Below, in pieces: positions 16,948 to 25,235 of a DNA stretch of 33,660 nucleotides. A program made the position numbers and the translations under genes. The stretch lies in assembly GCA_024401025.1 (NCBI GenBank), contig JAKSLV010000018.1:1-33660 (forward strand), in the 5' to 3' direction. The DNA is from Bacteroidales bacterium (lineage in GTDB: Bacteria; Bacteroidota; Bacteroidia; Bacteroidales; UBA3824). Numbering within the stretch: the stretch's first letter is position 1; each line of letters starts with the position of its first letter. The notes under the pieces were generated by a model. It was given only the letters and a program-made list of their open reading frames with translations. It made no database searches and was not told the origin of the DNA.

Positions 16948-17790
16948 ATGAAAAACCACAATACAAACTTACTATTGCCATTGGCATTTGCTGCCACGAT
17001 GATTGTGTCATGCACACAGACCGGCAACAACCAAAACCAGACATCCAACGATCAGCCTGCGCAGATGAGCCAGCAGCAACAGCAGGCCTTCAACCAGGCA
17101 AAGGCCGTATTCTATGCGCTGCCATCGCCCATAGAGACCGCCACCACACTGGAGACTCTGGGTGTAAAATTCAACGACTACATGCTAAACAAGGCCAGCA
17201 ATGTGGATAAATACAACACCGCATCCAGCCAGGCCATGAATTTGGGAATATACTCCGCCGACCTAAGCTTCTGCGCTCTCTTCGAGCAGAATCAGTCGGT
17301 AATCGATTATCTGGCTGCCGTAAAGAAACTGGCCGAGCAGCTGGGCATAGTGGGCTTCTTCAACGACAGCACAATATCCACAATACAGGAAAACATCCAC
17401 AACAAAAACAGAATTGTGGGCATCGTATCCGACTCGTACAGCCGCAGCACCAACTTCCTGGAGGAGCAGGAGCGCGCCGAGATAGCTTCCACAGTGATTG
17501 TGGGCGGTTGGCTTGAGAGCCTCCACATCACATTGCAGATGCTTCAGGATGTAGATCTCGACAAGCACACCACCGATGTAAAGGAAATAGTGCAGGGTCA
17601 GAAATTCACTCTTGAGGATTTGATGGGTATGCTGTCGCTCTTCAGCTCCGACAACAACATCGCCAAACTTCAGGGCCAGATGGAGGACATCAACAAGGCC
17701 TTCGAGAAAATGGGCGACGATCTCAGCCTCGATAAAATCAAGGAACTGGATGCAACCGTAGACGAGATAAGATCAGCCGTTATACAATAA
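16948..17790 (+). CDS. predicted lipoprotein of unknown function
   Basis: A 280-residue protein with a lipoprotein signal: hydrophobic residues 8-20 and a lipobox IVSC with the acylated cysteine at 22. After it comes an Asn/Gln-rich linker (about 25-50) and then a mostly helical domain without transmembrane segments. The residues after the cysteine (TQTGNN) lack the charged surface-export signal known from Bacteroidetes, so it may remain on the periplasmic face of a membrane. I do not recognise a domain. It has its own consensus promoter, and a small exported protein follows 67 nt later with no terminator between, so these two probably form an operon that ends at the hairpin 18345-18380. Proximity to the T9SS adhesin is suggestive only. 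Confidence 0.85.
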   Translation: MKNHNTNLLLPLAFAATMIVSCTQTGNNQNQTSNDQPAQMSQQQQQAFNQAKAVFYALPSPIETATTLETLGVKFNDYMLNKASNVDKYNTASSQAMNLGIYSADLSFCALFEQNQSVIDYLAAVKKLAEQLGIVGFFNDSTISTIQENIHNKNRIVGIVSDSYSRSTNFLEEQERAEIASTVIVGGWLESLHITLQMLQDVDLDKHTTDVKEIVQGQKFTLEDLMGMLSLFSSDNNIAKLQGQMEDINKAFEKMGDDLSLDKIKELDATVDEIRSAVIQ

Positions 17791-17857
17791 AGACCTAAAG
17801 GGGAACACCACATCACTATCATTTTCAATGTATTATCCAATTAAAAAAATATAAGAT

Positions 17858-18313
17858 ATGAATACTGTAAGAATAAGCATAATAGCCTTGTTGGCCGTCC
17901 TGACATTCTGGCAGAGCCCATGCATGGCACAATGCAACGAGTTTACCGAAAACGAGGTGCTGCCATTGCTGAGCGACGGCAACGAGAGCTTCATAATATC
18001 GGGCAAATACAACGCCGTAAAACTCAACGAGGGCGACGACATGCTCATATTCAGATCCCTCACCAAGGGCATCACATACAGATTCATTGCCAAGGGCGAG
18101 GAATCTATGCCAGACAACACTTTCTTCGTGGTGGAATCATGGCAGGGCGACACCCTTTTCAACAGCAGCCAGAACGGTTATCCCAAGTACTTCGACTACG
18201 AGAACAAGAAAAACAACCAGCGCGTAAAGATTTACGTGAAAGTGCCGGCATCAGGCAACAAGCCAGGCGCCAGCGGCTGCGTATCGGTAGTTACCGGTAT
18301 CAAGTCGGAATAG
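17858..18313 (+). CDS. small exported protein of unknown function
   Basis: A 151-residue protein with a signal peptide (about 1-24, ending PCMAQ; the preceding segment ISIIALLAVLTF is strongly hydrophobic). The mature part is about 125 residues and looks beta-rich, with alternating hydrophobic strands such as SFIISGKYNAVKL and DMLIFRSLTKGITYRFIAKG. It has two cysteines after the cleavage site (CNEF and SGCVSV), which could form a disulfide. No transmembrane helix and no recognised domain; a small beta-sandwich, possibly binding a partner in the periplasm, is a guess. It lies downstream of the lipoprotein gene, probably in the same transcript, and is followed by a strong terminator. Confidence 0.8.
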   Translation: MNTVRISIIALLAVLTFWQSPCMAQCNEFTENEVLPLLSDGNESFIISGKYNAVKLNEGDDMLIFRSLTKGITYRFIAKGEESMPDNTFFVVESWQGDTLFNSSQNGYPKYFDYENKKNNQRVKIYVKVPASGNKPGASGCVSVVTGIKSE

Positions 18314-18344
18314 AGGCCCACATAGTACCAACATCGATACAGGA

Positions 18345-18380
18345 AACGGAATTGCATGAAAATGCAGTTCCGTTTTTTTT
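18345..18380 (+). terminator. intrinsic terminator
   Basis: AACGGAATTGCA (18345-18356) pairs with TGCAGTTCCGTT (18363-18374) with one mismatch and a 6-nt loop, followed by a T-run to 18380. It ends the lipoprotein/small exported protein unit. Confidence 0.9.
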
Positions 18381-18556
18381 AGAACAAAAATTATCAAGAA
18401 GTGATTAAAAATTAATCAAAAATTTTTCTCTGAATAGTAATTTTTGAAAAATTTATGGATAATTTTCGATAATTTTTGTTTAAAATCTTCGCCGTAGGCG
18501 CAAGACGATGTGCGATAAAAACAATTCATTACGATTTTTAAATCAAAAAAGAAACG
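18381..18556. other. AT-rich leader before the HhH outer-membrane gene
   Basis: Repeated TAATTTTTG/TAATTTTCG-like words at 18437-18480 resemble -7 elements with a one-base-longer gap, but none matches TAnnTTTG with a good -33 partner. The promoter of the next gene is presumably here and cannot be fixed by eye. No small ORF with convincing features was found. Confidence 0.4.
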
Positions 18557-20590
18557 ATGCTAAGGAGAATCGCCATAGCAGTTACGACCATATTGCTGCC
18601 AGCATCAGCAGCCAGATGCCAGACCACCGACGCCGCATACAGCCCCCAGGCTATGATAGAGCAGATGATGGAATACGCCGCCGAGAGCGACAACGGCAGC
18701 GACGCCGATATCGAGAACACTCTGATAAACAGCGAATATCTGCTGATTAACGCCATGCAGCCAATAGATATAAACACCGAAAACCAATCACAGCTGATGC
18801 AGGTGCCATCGATGTCGGAGATACAGGCCAACAGAATACACGAATACCGCAGCCAGTACGGCAACATTGGAAGCGTGGCCGAGCTTAAGACCATCCTGAA
18901 CACCAACGACGACATGATAAAGCTGATGCAGCCGTTCATTACCGCCGACACCACTGGCCAGAGACACAACGCCAGCATCAGGGAACTGATGCGCAGCGGC
19001 CAACACTCGATATCCACCAACATGAAAACCGTGCTTGAAAAGCAGAAAGGCTATCAGCCCGACAGCAGCGGACAACGATATTACCAGGGAAGCCCGGCCA
19101 GCTGCTGCATCAGATACCGCTACATGGCCGGCAACCGCATAGCCATGGGCATCACCATGGAAAAAGACGCCGGAGAGAGCATCGGCTTCGGGAAACAGAA
19201 ATACGGATTCGATTTCAATTCGGGCTACATCAGGATAGACAACCCCGGCAGGATCAACAGGCTGATAATCGGCGACATGAAGGCAAGCTTCGGTCAGGGC
19301 CTGATGCTTGGCGGAGGGCTCTGCATGGGAAAGGCGGCATCAGGGATGTTGATGACACCGTCGGGAAACTTCATAAGGGAATACGGATCCACCAACGAGA
19401 GCAACTTCGTGCGCGGGGCGGGAGCTTCGGCACGATTCGGCAACACATCCATCACCGCCTTTGCCGGGGCCAACCTTGCCGACGCCAGCTGCGACAGCAA
19501 AACCACATTCCACTCCATAAAAACCGACGGCATGCACAGAACCAACACCGAGCTCATGCGCAAGGACAACATCCGCGAAAACCGCGCCGGCATCATCGTA
19601 AGCCACACCACACACGATTTCAGGATAGGCGCCGCCGCCCACTACATAGAATTCGACAAAACCCTGACGCCCGGGTCCGAGATACGCAACGCCTGCATGA
19701 GGCCCATGCGCAAGGCCCTGGAGGCTTCGGTATCCTACCAGTATCAGGGCGACAAAATTTCGGCATACGGCGAAACAGCCATGGACGGAGCGCGCCATCT
19801 GGCCACCATAAACTCCATAGACATCGACCCCGCCAGCGGTATCAGGATAAGCCTGATGCACCGCCGATATTCCAAGCAGTATCAGGCACTTAAGGCCTCA
19901 TCCTACACTCAGGGCCCGCGCGTGGCCAACGAGGAGGGAATATATGCCGGCCTGATGCTGCGGCTAAACGACAAGATCTCGGCAAACGCCTGGGCCGATA
20001 TCTACAGGATGCCATGGCTGGGCTACCGCATCAACGAGCCCACCGCGGGACACGAATGTGCCACATCGGCCAACTTCCTGATTTCCAAGACCGCCAGCCT
20101 ACAGATAAGGTGCAAGGCCAAGAGCAGGCAAACATCCGACTCGGGACGCATATCAAGCGGCTACATAAAGGCCACGCTCAGCTACAGCCCCGCCCCCGGC
20201 ACACGGCTCTCCACAGCGGCGCAATGGAGCCGATACCGCAGCAGCCAGGGCACCGAGCGCGGATACCTAGTGCATCAGAACGCCCAATACACATCCCGAA
20301 ACGGCGCCATAAGCGCGGCGGCGCGCCTTGCTATATTTTCGGCGCCATACAACGCCCGGATATACAGCTACGAAAACGACGTAAGCCTCATGATGGCGGC
20401 GCCGGGATATTTCTACACCGGCATCAGGTACTATCTGATGCTCGGCACATGCATATTGCGCAACGTACGCCTGCAGGCAAGGATATCGCAATGGCGCTAC
20501 AGCAACCGCAGCCAGATATCCAGCGGCAGGCAGATGATAGATTCCAACCACAAAACGGAACTCAGCATATACGCACAATACAAGTTCTGA
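18557..20590 (+). CDS. exported helix-hairpin-helix protein with predicted outer-membrane beta-barrel
   Basis: A 677-residue protein with a signal peptide (about 1-21, ending ARCQ), a short acidic helical stretch, and a ComEA-like helix-hairpin-helix unit at about 69-132 (PIDINTENQSQLMQVPSM ... YRSQYGNIGSVAEL). From about residue 170 the sequence becomes a long series of alternating amphipathic strands rich in Gly, Ser, Tyr and Arg, and the chain ends in Phe (ELSIYAQYKF), as outer-membrane barrels do. I infer a barrel with a periplasmic HhH domain. Large HhH proteins of this build are widespread in Bacteroidetes without assigned function. DNA handling at the outer membrane is an attractive but untested idea, strengthened by the inner-membrane HhH protein at 9503-10675. 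The gene is isolated by a terminator upstream; 120 nt follow before the MBOAT gene. Confidence 0.8.
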   Translation: MLRRIAIAVTTILLPASAARCQTTDAAYSPQAMIEQMMEYAAESDNGSDADIENTLINSEYLLINAMQPIDINTENQSQLMQVPSMSEIQANRIHEYRSQYGNIGSVAELKTILNTNDDMIKLMQPFITADTTGQRHNASIRELMRSGQHSISTNMKTVLEKQKGYQPDSSGQRYYQGSPASCCIRYRYMAGNRIAMGITMEKDAGESIGFGKQKYGFDFNSGYIRIDNPGRINRLIIGDMKASFGQGLMLGGGLCMGKAASGMLMTPSGNFIREYGSTNESNFVRGAGASARFGNTSITAFAGANLADASCDSKTTFHSIKTDGMHRTNTELMRKDNIRENRAGIIVSHTTHDFRIGAAAHYIEFDKTLTPGSEIRNACMRPMRKALEASVSYQYQGDKISAYGETAMDGARHLATINSIDIDPASGIRISLMHRRYSKQYQALKASSYTQGPRVANEEGIYAGLMLRLNDKISANAWADIYRMPWLGYRINEPTAGHECATSANFLISKTASLQIRCKAKSRQTSDSGRISSGYIKATLSYSPAPGTRLSTAAQWSRYRSSQGTERGYLVHQNAQYTSRNGAISAAARLAIFSAPYNARIYSYENDVSLMMAAPGYFYTGIRYYLMLGTCILRNVRLQARISQWRYSNRSQISSGRQMIDSNHKTELSIYAQYKF

Positions 20591-20664
20591 GGCAAGAAAA
20601 ACGTTGCCTGACATCAAAAGTATAATTTTCTTGCAAAATTTTTCATCATGTGATAAAAATTCAT

Positions 20665-20672
20665 TAATTTAG
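20665..20672 (+). promoter_or_regulatory. possible -7 element for the MBOAT gene
   Basis: TAATTTAG differs from TAnnTTTG at one base and lies 38 nt before the ATG at 20711. Just upstream, TTTTTCATCATGTGATAAAAA is an imperfect palindrome that could be an operator. No clear -33 element. Confidence 0.3.
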
Positions 20673-20710
20673 CGGACGTATTTACAAAACGTATATCGAA
20701 GCAAGGAAAA

Positions 20711-22486
20711 ATGGAAATACTAAACAATCTGGCCCAGATTCTAATGTACAATCCCGAGGAGCCACTCATATTCAGCAGCGGAAAATTCCTGTTGCTGTTC
20801 ATAATATTCTATGCAATATACAACACCATAGTAAACAAAAACCGCAAGCTTGTGGCCGCCTACGTGGTGGCGTTCAGCCTGTTCTTCTATTACAAGAGCA
20901 GCGGCGAGTATCTTATCCTCCTGATACTCACCACTCTGCTGGACTACCTGATAGGCAACAAGATACACCAGAACAGCGAAAACAAGCGCGCCCAGAAGGC
21001 GTGGCTGGTGTTGGGCATAGTGCCCAGCCTGCTCACTCTGGCCTACTTCAAGTACACCAACTTCATAATCCTGAACATCGACCAGATAACGGGCAGCAAC
21101 TTTGCATTCCAGGAGATATTCCTGCCGGTGGGCATATCGTTCTACACATTCCAGAGCATCAGCTACATGATCGACATCTACTGGAAACGCGTAAGCCCGG
21201 CCCAGAACATCCTCGATTTCGCATTCTACCTCACGTTTTTCCCTCAGCTGGTGGCCGGCCCCATCGTTAAGGCCAACCTCTTTCTGCCGCAGCTTCAGAA
21301 GGAAAACACCGTAGACAAAACCATGGCCCATACCGGACTGTGGCTCATAATAATAGGTCTTTTCAAGAAGGCCGTGATAGCCGACTACATAGCCCAGTAC
21401 AACGACCTGATATTCCAGGCGCCTCAGACCTACAACGGCCTCGAGAACCTGATGGCGGTGCTGGGATACGCCTTGCAGATATTCTGCGATTTCTCGGGCT
21501 ACTCGGATATGGCCATAGGCATAGGCAAGGTGATGGGTTTCGACCTCGGAATCAACTTCCGCTCGCCATACAAGAGCCTCACCGTTACGGAGTTCTGGAA
21601 AAGATGGCACATATCGCTGTCGTCGTGGCTTCAGGAATACCTCTACATACCGCTGGGCGGCAACAGGGAATCGTCGCTGTTTTCGGTGATTTCGGTACCC
21701 CTGATGCTTACCCTTACATCGGCCATCCTCTGCCCGGCCGGCTGGATAACACTGGCCATAGCCATAACGGGCGTAATGGGCGTGCTGGCCTACCGCAACG
21801 GCCACCAGATACTCATGGTGGCCACTCTAGCCACCGGCACGGTGATATCGGTGCTCAGCTTCAGCTACAGCATCACGGTATCCATGGCGGTGGCCGCGGT
21901 GGTGATAATATGGGTGCTCTGCGTGGCATTCCCGCAGATATCGCGCAGCGTAAAAACCAACCTCAACCTGCTGCTCACCATGCTGATAGGCGGATTGTGG
22001 CACGGAGCCGCGTGGAAATTCGTTCTGTGGGGCGGTGCCCACGGAGTGGCCCTGGGCATCGACAAGGCCGTAAGGAAGGTGTTGCCCGAAAACGGATTCA
22101 CCAAATTCCTTACATGGATATGCACATTCTGTCTGGTGGTGGTGTTGTGGATGTTTTTCCGCGCCCAGGACATCACTGTGGATACCGAGAACGGCATCGA
22201 GAATCTGGCCGCCTTTGATGTGCCTTTCGTGATGCTGGGCAAGATTTTCAACGATTTCGACATCACATTCTTCCAGCATTTCTGGGACGCCAGAATGTTG
22301 TGGACCGTATTGGTGGCCTTTGGTTTCGCATGTCATGCCGTGCCTGAGGCTTGGGCCCAGAAGATCCAAAACTGGTTTGTGGACTGTCACATAATAATAA
22401 AGATAGTGGTGCTGATACTGGTGATGCAGATGGTGGTGCAGCTTCAGAGCGAGACCGTTCAGCCTTTCATCTACTTCCAGTTCTGA
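20711..22486 (+). CDS. MBOAT-family O-acyltransferase (AlgI/DltB-like)
   Basis: A polytopic inner-membrane enzyme that transfers an acyl group, usually acetyl, to polysaccharide or another envelope acceptor on the outer side. Diagnostic motifs are present: FFPQLVAGPI (about 176-185), DFSGYSDMAIGIGKVMGF (260-277), WKRWHISLSSWLQEYLYIPLGGNR (296-319), and GLWHGAAWKFVLWGGAHG (428-445) with the catalytic-type histidine H431; H300 and H444 are also conserved. The protein has 591 residues, whereas AlgI-type enzymes are about 460-520. The excess is mainly residues 321-415, a run of about four extra membrane helices between GGNR and TNLNLLLTMLIGGLWHG that are normally about 15 residues apart. No partner AlgJ/DltD-like protein is adjacent, so the acceptor is unknown. 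It precedes the PorE-like gene. Confidence 0.92.
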   Translation: MEILNNLAQILMYNPEEPLIFSSGKFLLLFIIFYAIYNTIVNKNRKLVAAYVVAFSLFFYYKSSGEYLILLILTTLLDYLIGNKIHQNSENKRAQKAWLVLGIVPSLLTLAYFKYTNFIILNIDQITGSNFAFQEIFLPVGISFYTFQSISYMIDIYWKRVSPAQNILDFAFYLTFFPQLVAGPIVKANLFLPQLQKENTVDKTMAHTGLWLIIIGLFKKAVIADYIAQYNDLIFQAPQTYNGLENLMAVLGYALQIFCDFSGYSDMAIGIGKVMGFDLGINFRSPYKSLTVTEFWKRWHISLSSWLQEYLYIPLGGNRESSLFSVISVPLMLTLTSAILCPAGWITLAIAITGVMGVLAYRNGHQILMVATLATGTVISVLSFSYSITVSMAVAAVVIIWVLCVAFPQISRSVKTNLNLLLTMLIGGLWHGAAWKFVLWGGAHGVALGIDKAVRKVLPENGFTKFLTWICTFCLVVVLWMFFRAQDITVDTENGIENLAAFDVPFVMLGKIFNDFDITFFQHFWDARMLWTVLVAFGFACHAVPEAWAQKIQNWFVDCHIIIKIVVLILVMQMVVQLQSETVQPFIYFQF

Positions 22487-22578
22487 TACACTGTGTTATC
22501 TGTGGCATCTGTACGAAATTATAACAATTCGTCGAACTGACGTTAAATTATTTGGAAAATCATAATAACCTGAAAACT

Positions 22579-25221
22579 ATGAAGAAGATAACACTTGCCA
22601 TAGCCGCCGTGGCCATAATGCAGGTATCGGCGTGGGCTCAGGACATCAGCTATCCCGAGAAAAAACTATTGGAACAGGGCAACTACGAGAAGGCCGCCGC
22701 CAACATAGAAAAGGCCATCACCAAGCATCCCGACGACTGCATGCTGCAATACTCGCTGTACATCCTGCACTCCAGCAAGGGATACCGCGAATACAACCTA
22801 TACAAGGCATACCTGTTCCTGAAAAAGAGCAAGCAGTATCTGGCCGGAAGCGGCAACATAGAGAAACTCTCCAAGCAAGGCATCAACTACAAATTCTACG
22901 ACACCAAGATAGAGGAACTCTGCCAGATGGCGCTCCGGGAGGCCAAGGAAGAGAACACCATAACAGCATTCAACTATTTCCTGGAGAAATTCGACCTGGC
23001 GGCGCCACAACAGCAAAACGAAGCCTCAGCCTGCCTTACATCCCTGATATACAAGAAGGTGGAGAAAGAAAACACCCTGAAGGCATACAAGGAGTTTGTA
23101 AGAGACCATCCCGGCAGCAAGGAAGCCGAGAGCGCCATGGCCCACATCTACGACATGGAGTTCGACATAGCCCGAAACAACGGCGGCGAGCTGGCCCTGA
23201 GTCAATACATGACCCGCTATCCGAAAAGCCACCGCCTCGACGAGGCCAAGCTGATGCTGGACCGCATGATATTCCGCCGCAAAACCAAGGACGGACGCCT
23301 GCAAAGCTATATGCAATTCCTAGCCGAAGACAACCCCTGCGACGAGATGCGCCAAACCACCGAGGACAGCATTTTCTCCCTGGGCATCAGGACCCAGAAC
23401 ATACGCGCGCTGGAATACAGCTCGCGCAGCAAGGATGCCGACATCCGCAAGAAGTCGGCACTGGCCATACACAAGGTCTGGGAAGAGATAGGTGTAAGCA
23501 ACTTCAGCGATTTCTACGCCAGATTCAAGGACGTTGACATACCCGAAAGCATCAGGGAGAAAGACAACAACGTGGCCGCAGCCATGGCCGGAAGCCTGGA
23601 GGAGCTGATAGCCACAGCCGCGCCATACAGGGTAGCATACGCCAAGCTTCAGGAATACATAAAAGAAGACATTGAACAGGGCAATTTCGACAACGCCGCC
23701 CAGAAGGCCAGGAAATTCGCCGGGCAGTTTGGACAATACCGCGACTACATAAACCTGATAAAAACATTGGAAGAGCCTGCCACCAACAGCGCCAACATCC
23801 GCCCAATGCCCGCCAGCATAAACACGCCCGAGGGCAACGAATACGCGCCGTGCATATCGGCCGACGGCAAGCAGCTACTGTTCTGCGGAAATGGACGCCC
23901 CGACAACATGGGCAACGAGGACATCTTTGTATCCACCAAAACCGGAAAGAACTCGTGGGGACAGGCAGTGCTGTTTCCCGACATCAACACCAAGGAGCTG
24001 AGCGAGGCGCCCGAGGTATTATCGGCCGACAACACTTGGCTGCTGATGTATCAGAACGGAAAACTGTTTGAATCCAGGAAGAGCGAGAACGGATGGAGCA
24101 AGCCAAAATCGATGGGCAAGGTGATAAACTTTGCCTCATGGCAGGCCGACGCCACATTCTCCAGCAACGGCCGCGTGATGATATACGCAGCCAAGAGCGC
24201 CACCGACAGAGAATACGCAGCATCAGAAAACATCTTTGTATCGCTGATGCAGCCCAACGGAGAATGGGGAACGCCGTTCGAGATAGGCCCGGCCATAAAC
24301 ACGCCCTTCTGCGACAGATCGCCGGTGCTGCATCCCGACATGAAGACGCTGTATTTCTGCAGCAACGGGCACTCGAGCCTGGGAAGCATGGACGTGTTCA
24401 TGACCAGACGCCTCAGCGACGAGAGCTGGACCGAATGGAGCGAGCCCGTAAACCTGGGCAAGGAGATAAACACTGTGGCACAGGACTGTTTCTACAAGGT
24501 ATCAACCGACGGCAACGAGGCGTACTTCTCCAAGCAGACCGGCCATAACGAGGACCTCTACATAGCCACTCTGCCCGAGAAGCTGAAGCCTAGCCCCGTG
24601 GCCACCATAAGCGGAAAGATGCTGGATACCGACGGCAATCCCGTAAGGACCACCCTCTACTGGGAGGATCTGGAAACCCACAAGGTGATAGGACAATCGC
24701 AGGTGGACCCAACGGACGGATCGTTCTTCATAGTATTGCCCGAGGGCAAAAACTACGGCTACTTTATCAACGACAAGAAATACTTCCCCGTATCCAACAA
24801 CATAGACCTCCGCCACAAGAAAGAAATCATAAGGCTGGAGGAGAACATCACCGTGGCCACAATTCAGAAAATGATAGACGAGGAAATCCCAATGGTGATG
24901 AACAACCTGTTTTTCGAGACCGCCAAATGGGACCTGCTGCCGGCATCGATATCGGAGCTGGAGCGCGTGGCCAAGGTGATAAAGCCGCTGGGCCTAATGA
25001 TAGAGATATCGGGCCACACCGACAACGTGGGCGACGACGACAGCAACCAGAAGCTGAGCGAAAACCGCGCCAACTCGGTGAAGGAATTCCTGATACAGCA
25101 GGGATGCAGCGAGAATCTGCTGCAAACCCGCGGCTACGGCGAAAGCAAGCCCATAAGCACCAACGACACTCCCGAGGGCCGTCAGCGCAACAGGCGCGTG
25201 GAGATGAAGTTTGTAAAATAA
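22579..25221 (+). CDS. PorE-like protein: TPR, PD40 propeller, carboxypeptidase-regulatory-like and OmpA domains
   Basis: An 880-residue exported protein with the domain order of PorE, a T9SS-associated periplasmic protein of Porphyromonas gingivalis. Signal peptide 1-20 (ending SAWA); TPR-like helices from about 25, followed by a helical region to about 410; a PD40/WD40-like propeller at about 414-670 with blades such as YAPCISADGKQLLF, APEVLSADNTWLL, ADATFSSNGRVMIY, RSPVLHPDMKTLYF and CFYKVSTDGNEAYF; a carboxypeptidase-regulatory-like beta domain (about 674-755); and an OmpA peptidoglycan-binding domain (about 772-880, GHTDNVGDDDSNQKLSENRA). PorE in P. gingivalis is a lipoprotein; here the signal ends in AWA-QD without a lipobox. 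I chose the ATG at 22579 because an ATG nine codons upstream (22552) would put charged residues before the signal. Converges with the serine hydrolase gene. Confidence 0.88.
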   Translation: MKKITLAIAAVAIMQVSAWAQDISYPEKKLLEQGNYEKAAANIEKAITKHPDDCMLQYSLYILHSSKGYREYNLYKAYLFLKKSKQYLAGSGNIEKLSKQGINYKFYDTKIEELCQMALREAKEENTITAFNYFLEKFDLAAPQQQNEASACLTSLIYKKVEKENTLKAYKEFVRDHPGSKEAESAMAHIYDMEFDIARNNGGELALSQYMTRYPKSHRLDEAKLMLDRMIFRRKTKDGRLQSYMQFLAEDNPCDEMRQTTEDSIFSLGIRTQNIRALEYSSRSKDADIRKKSALAIHKVWEEIGVSNFSDFYARFKDVDIPESIREKDNNVAAAMAGSLEELIATAAPYRVAYAKLQEYIKEDIEQGNFDNAAQKARKFAGQFGQYRDYINLIKTLEEPATNSANIRPMPASINTPEGNEYAPCISADGKQLLFCGNGRPDNMGNEDIFVSTKTGKNSWGQAVLFPDINTKELSEAPEVLSADNTWLLMYQNGKLFESRKSENGWSKPKSMGKVINFASWQADATFSSNGRVMIYAAKSATDREYAASENIFVSLMQPNGEWGTPFEIGPAINTPFCDRSPVLHPDMKTLYFCSNGHSSLGSMDVFMTRRLSDESWTEWSEPVNLGKEINTVAQDCFYKVSTDGNEAYFSKQTGHNEDLYIATLPEKLKPSPVATISGKMLDTDGNPVRTTLYWEDLETHKVIGQSQVDPTDGSFFIVLPEGKNYGYFINDKKYFPVSNNIDLRHKKEIIRLEENITVATIQKMIDEEIPMVMNNLFFETAKWDLLPASISELERVAKVIKPLGLMIEISGHTDNVGDDDSNQKLSENRANSVKEFLIQQGCSENLLQTRGYGESKPISTNDTPEGRQRNRRVEMKFVK

Positions 25222-25235
25222 GCCAGCAAGGCCAA

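Noticed and set aside
20741..21805. 354-codon minus-strand frame opposite the MBOAT gene
   Set aside because: The plus strand carries all MBOAT signature motifs; the antisense product has no recognisable domain.
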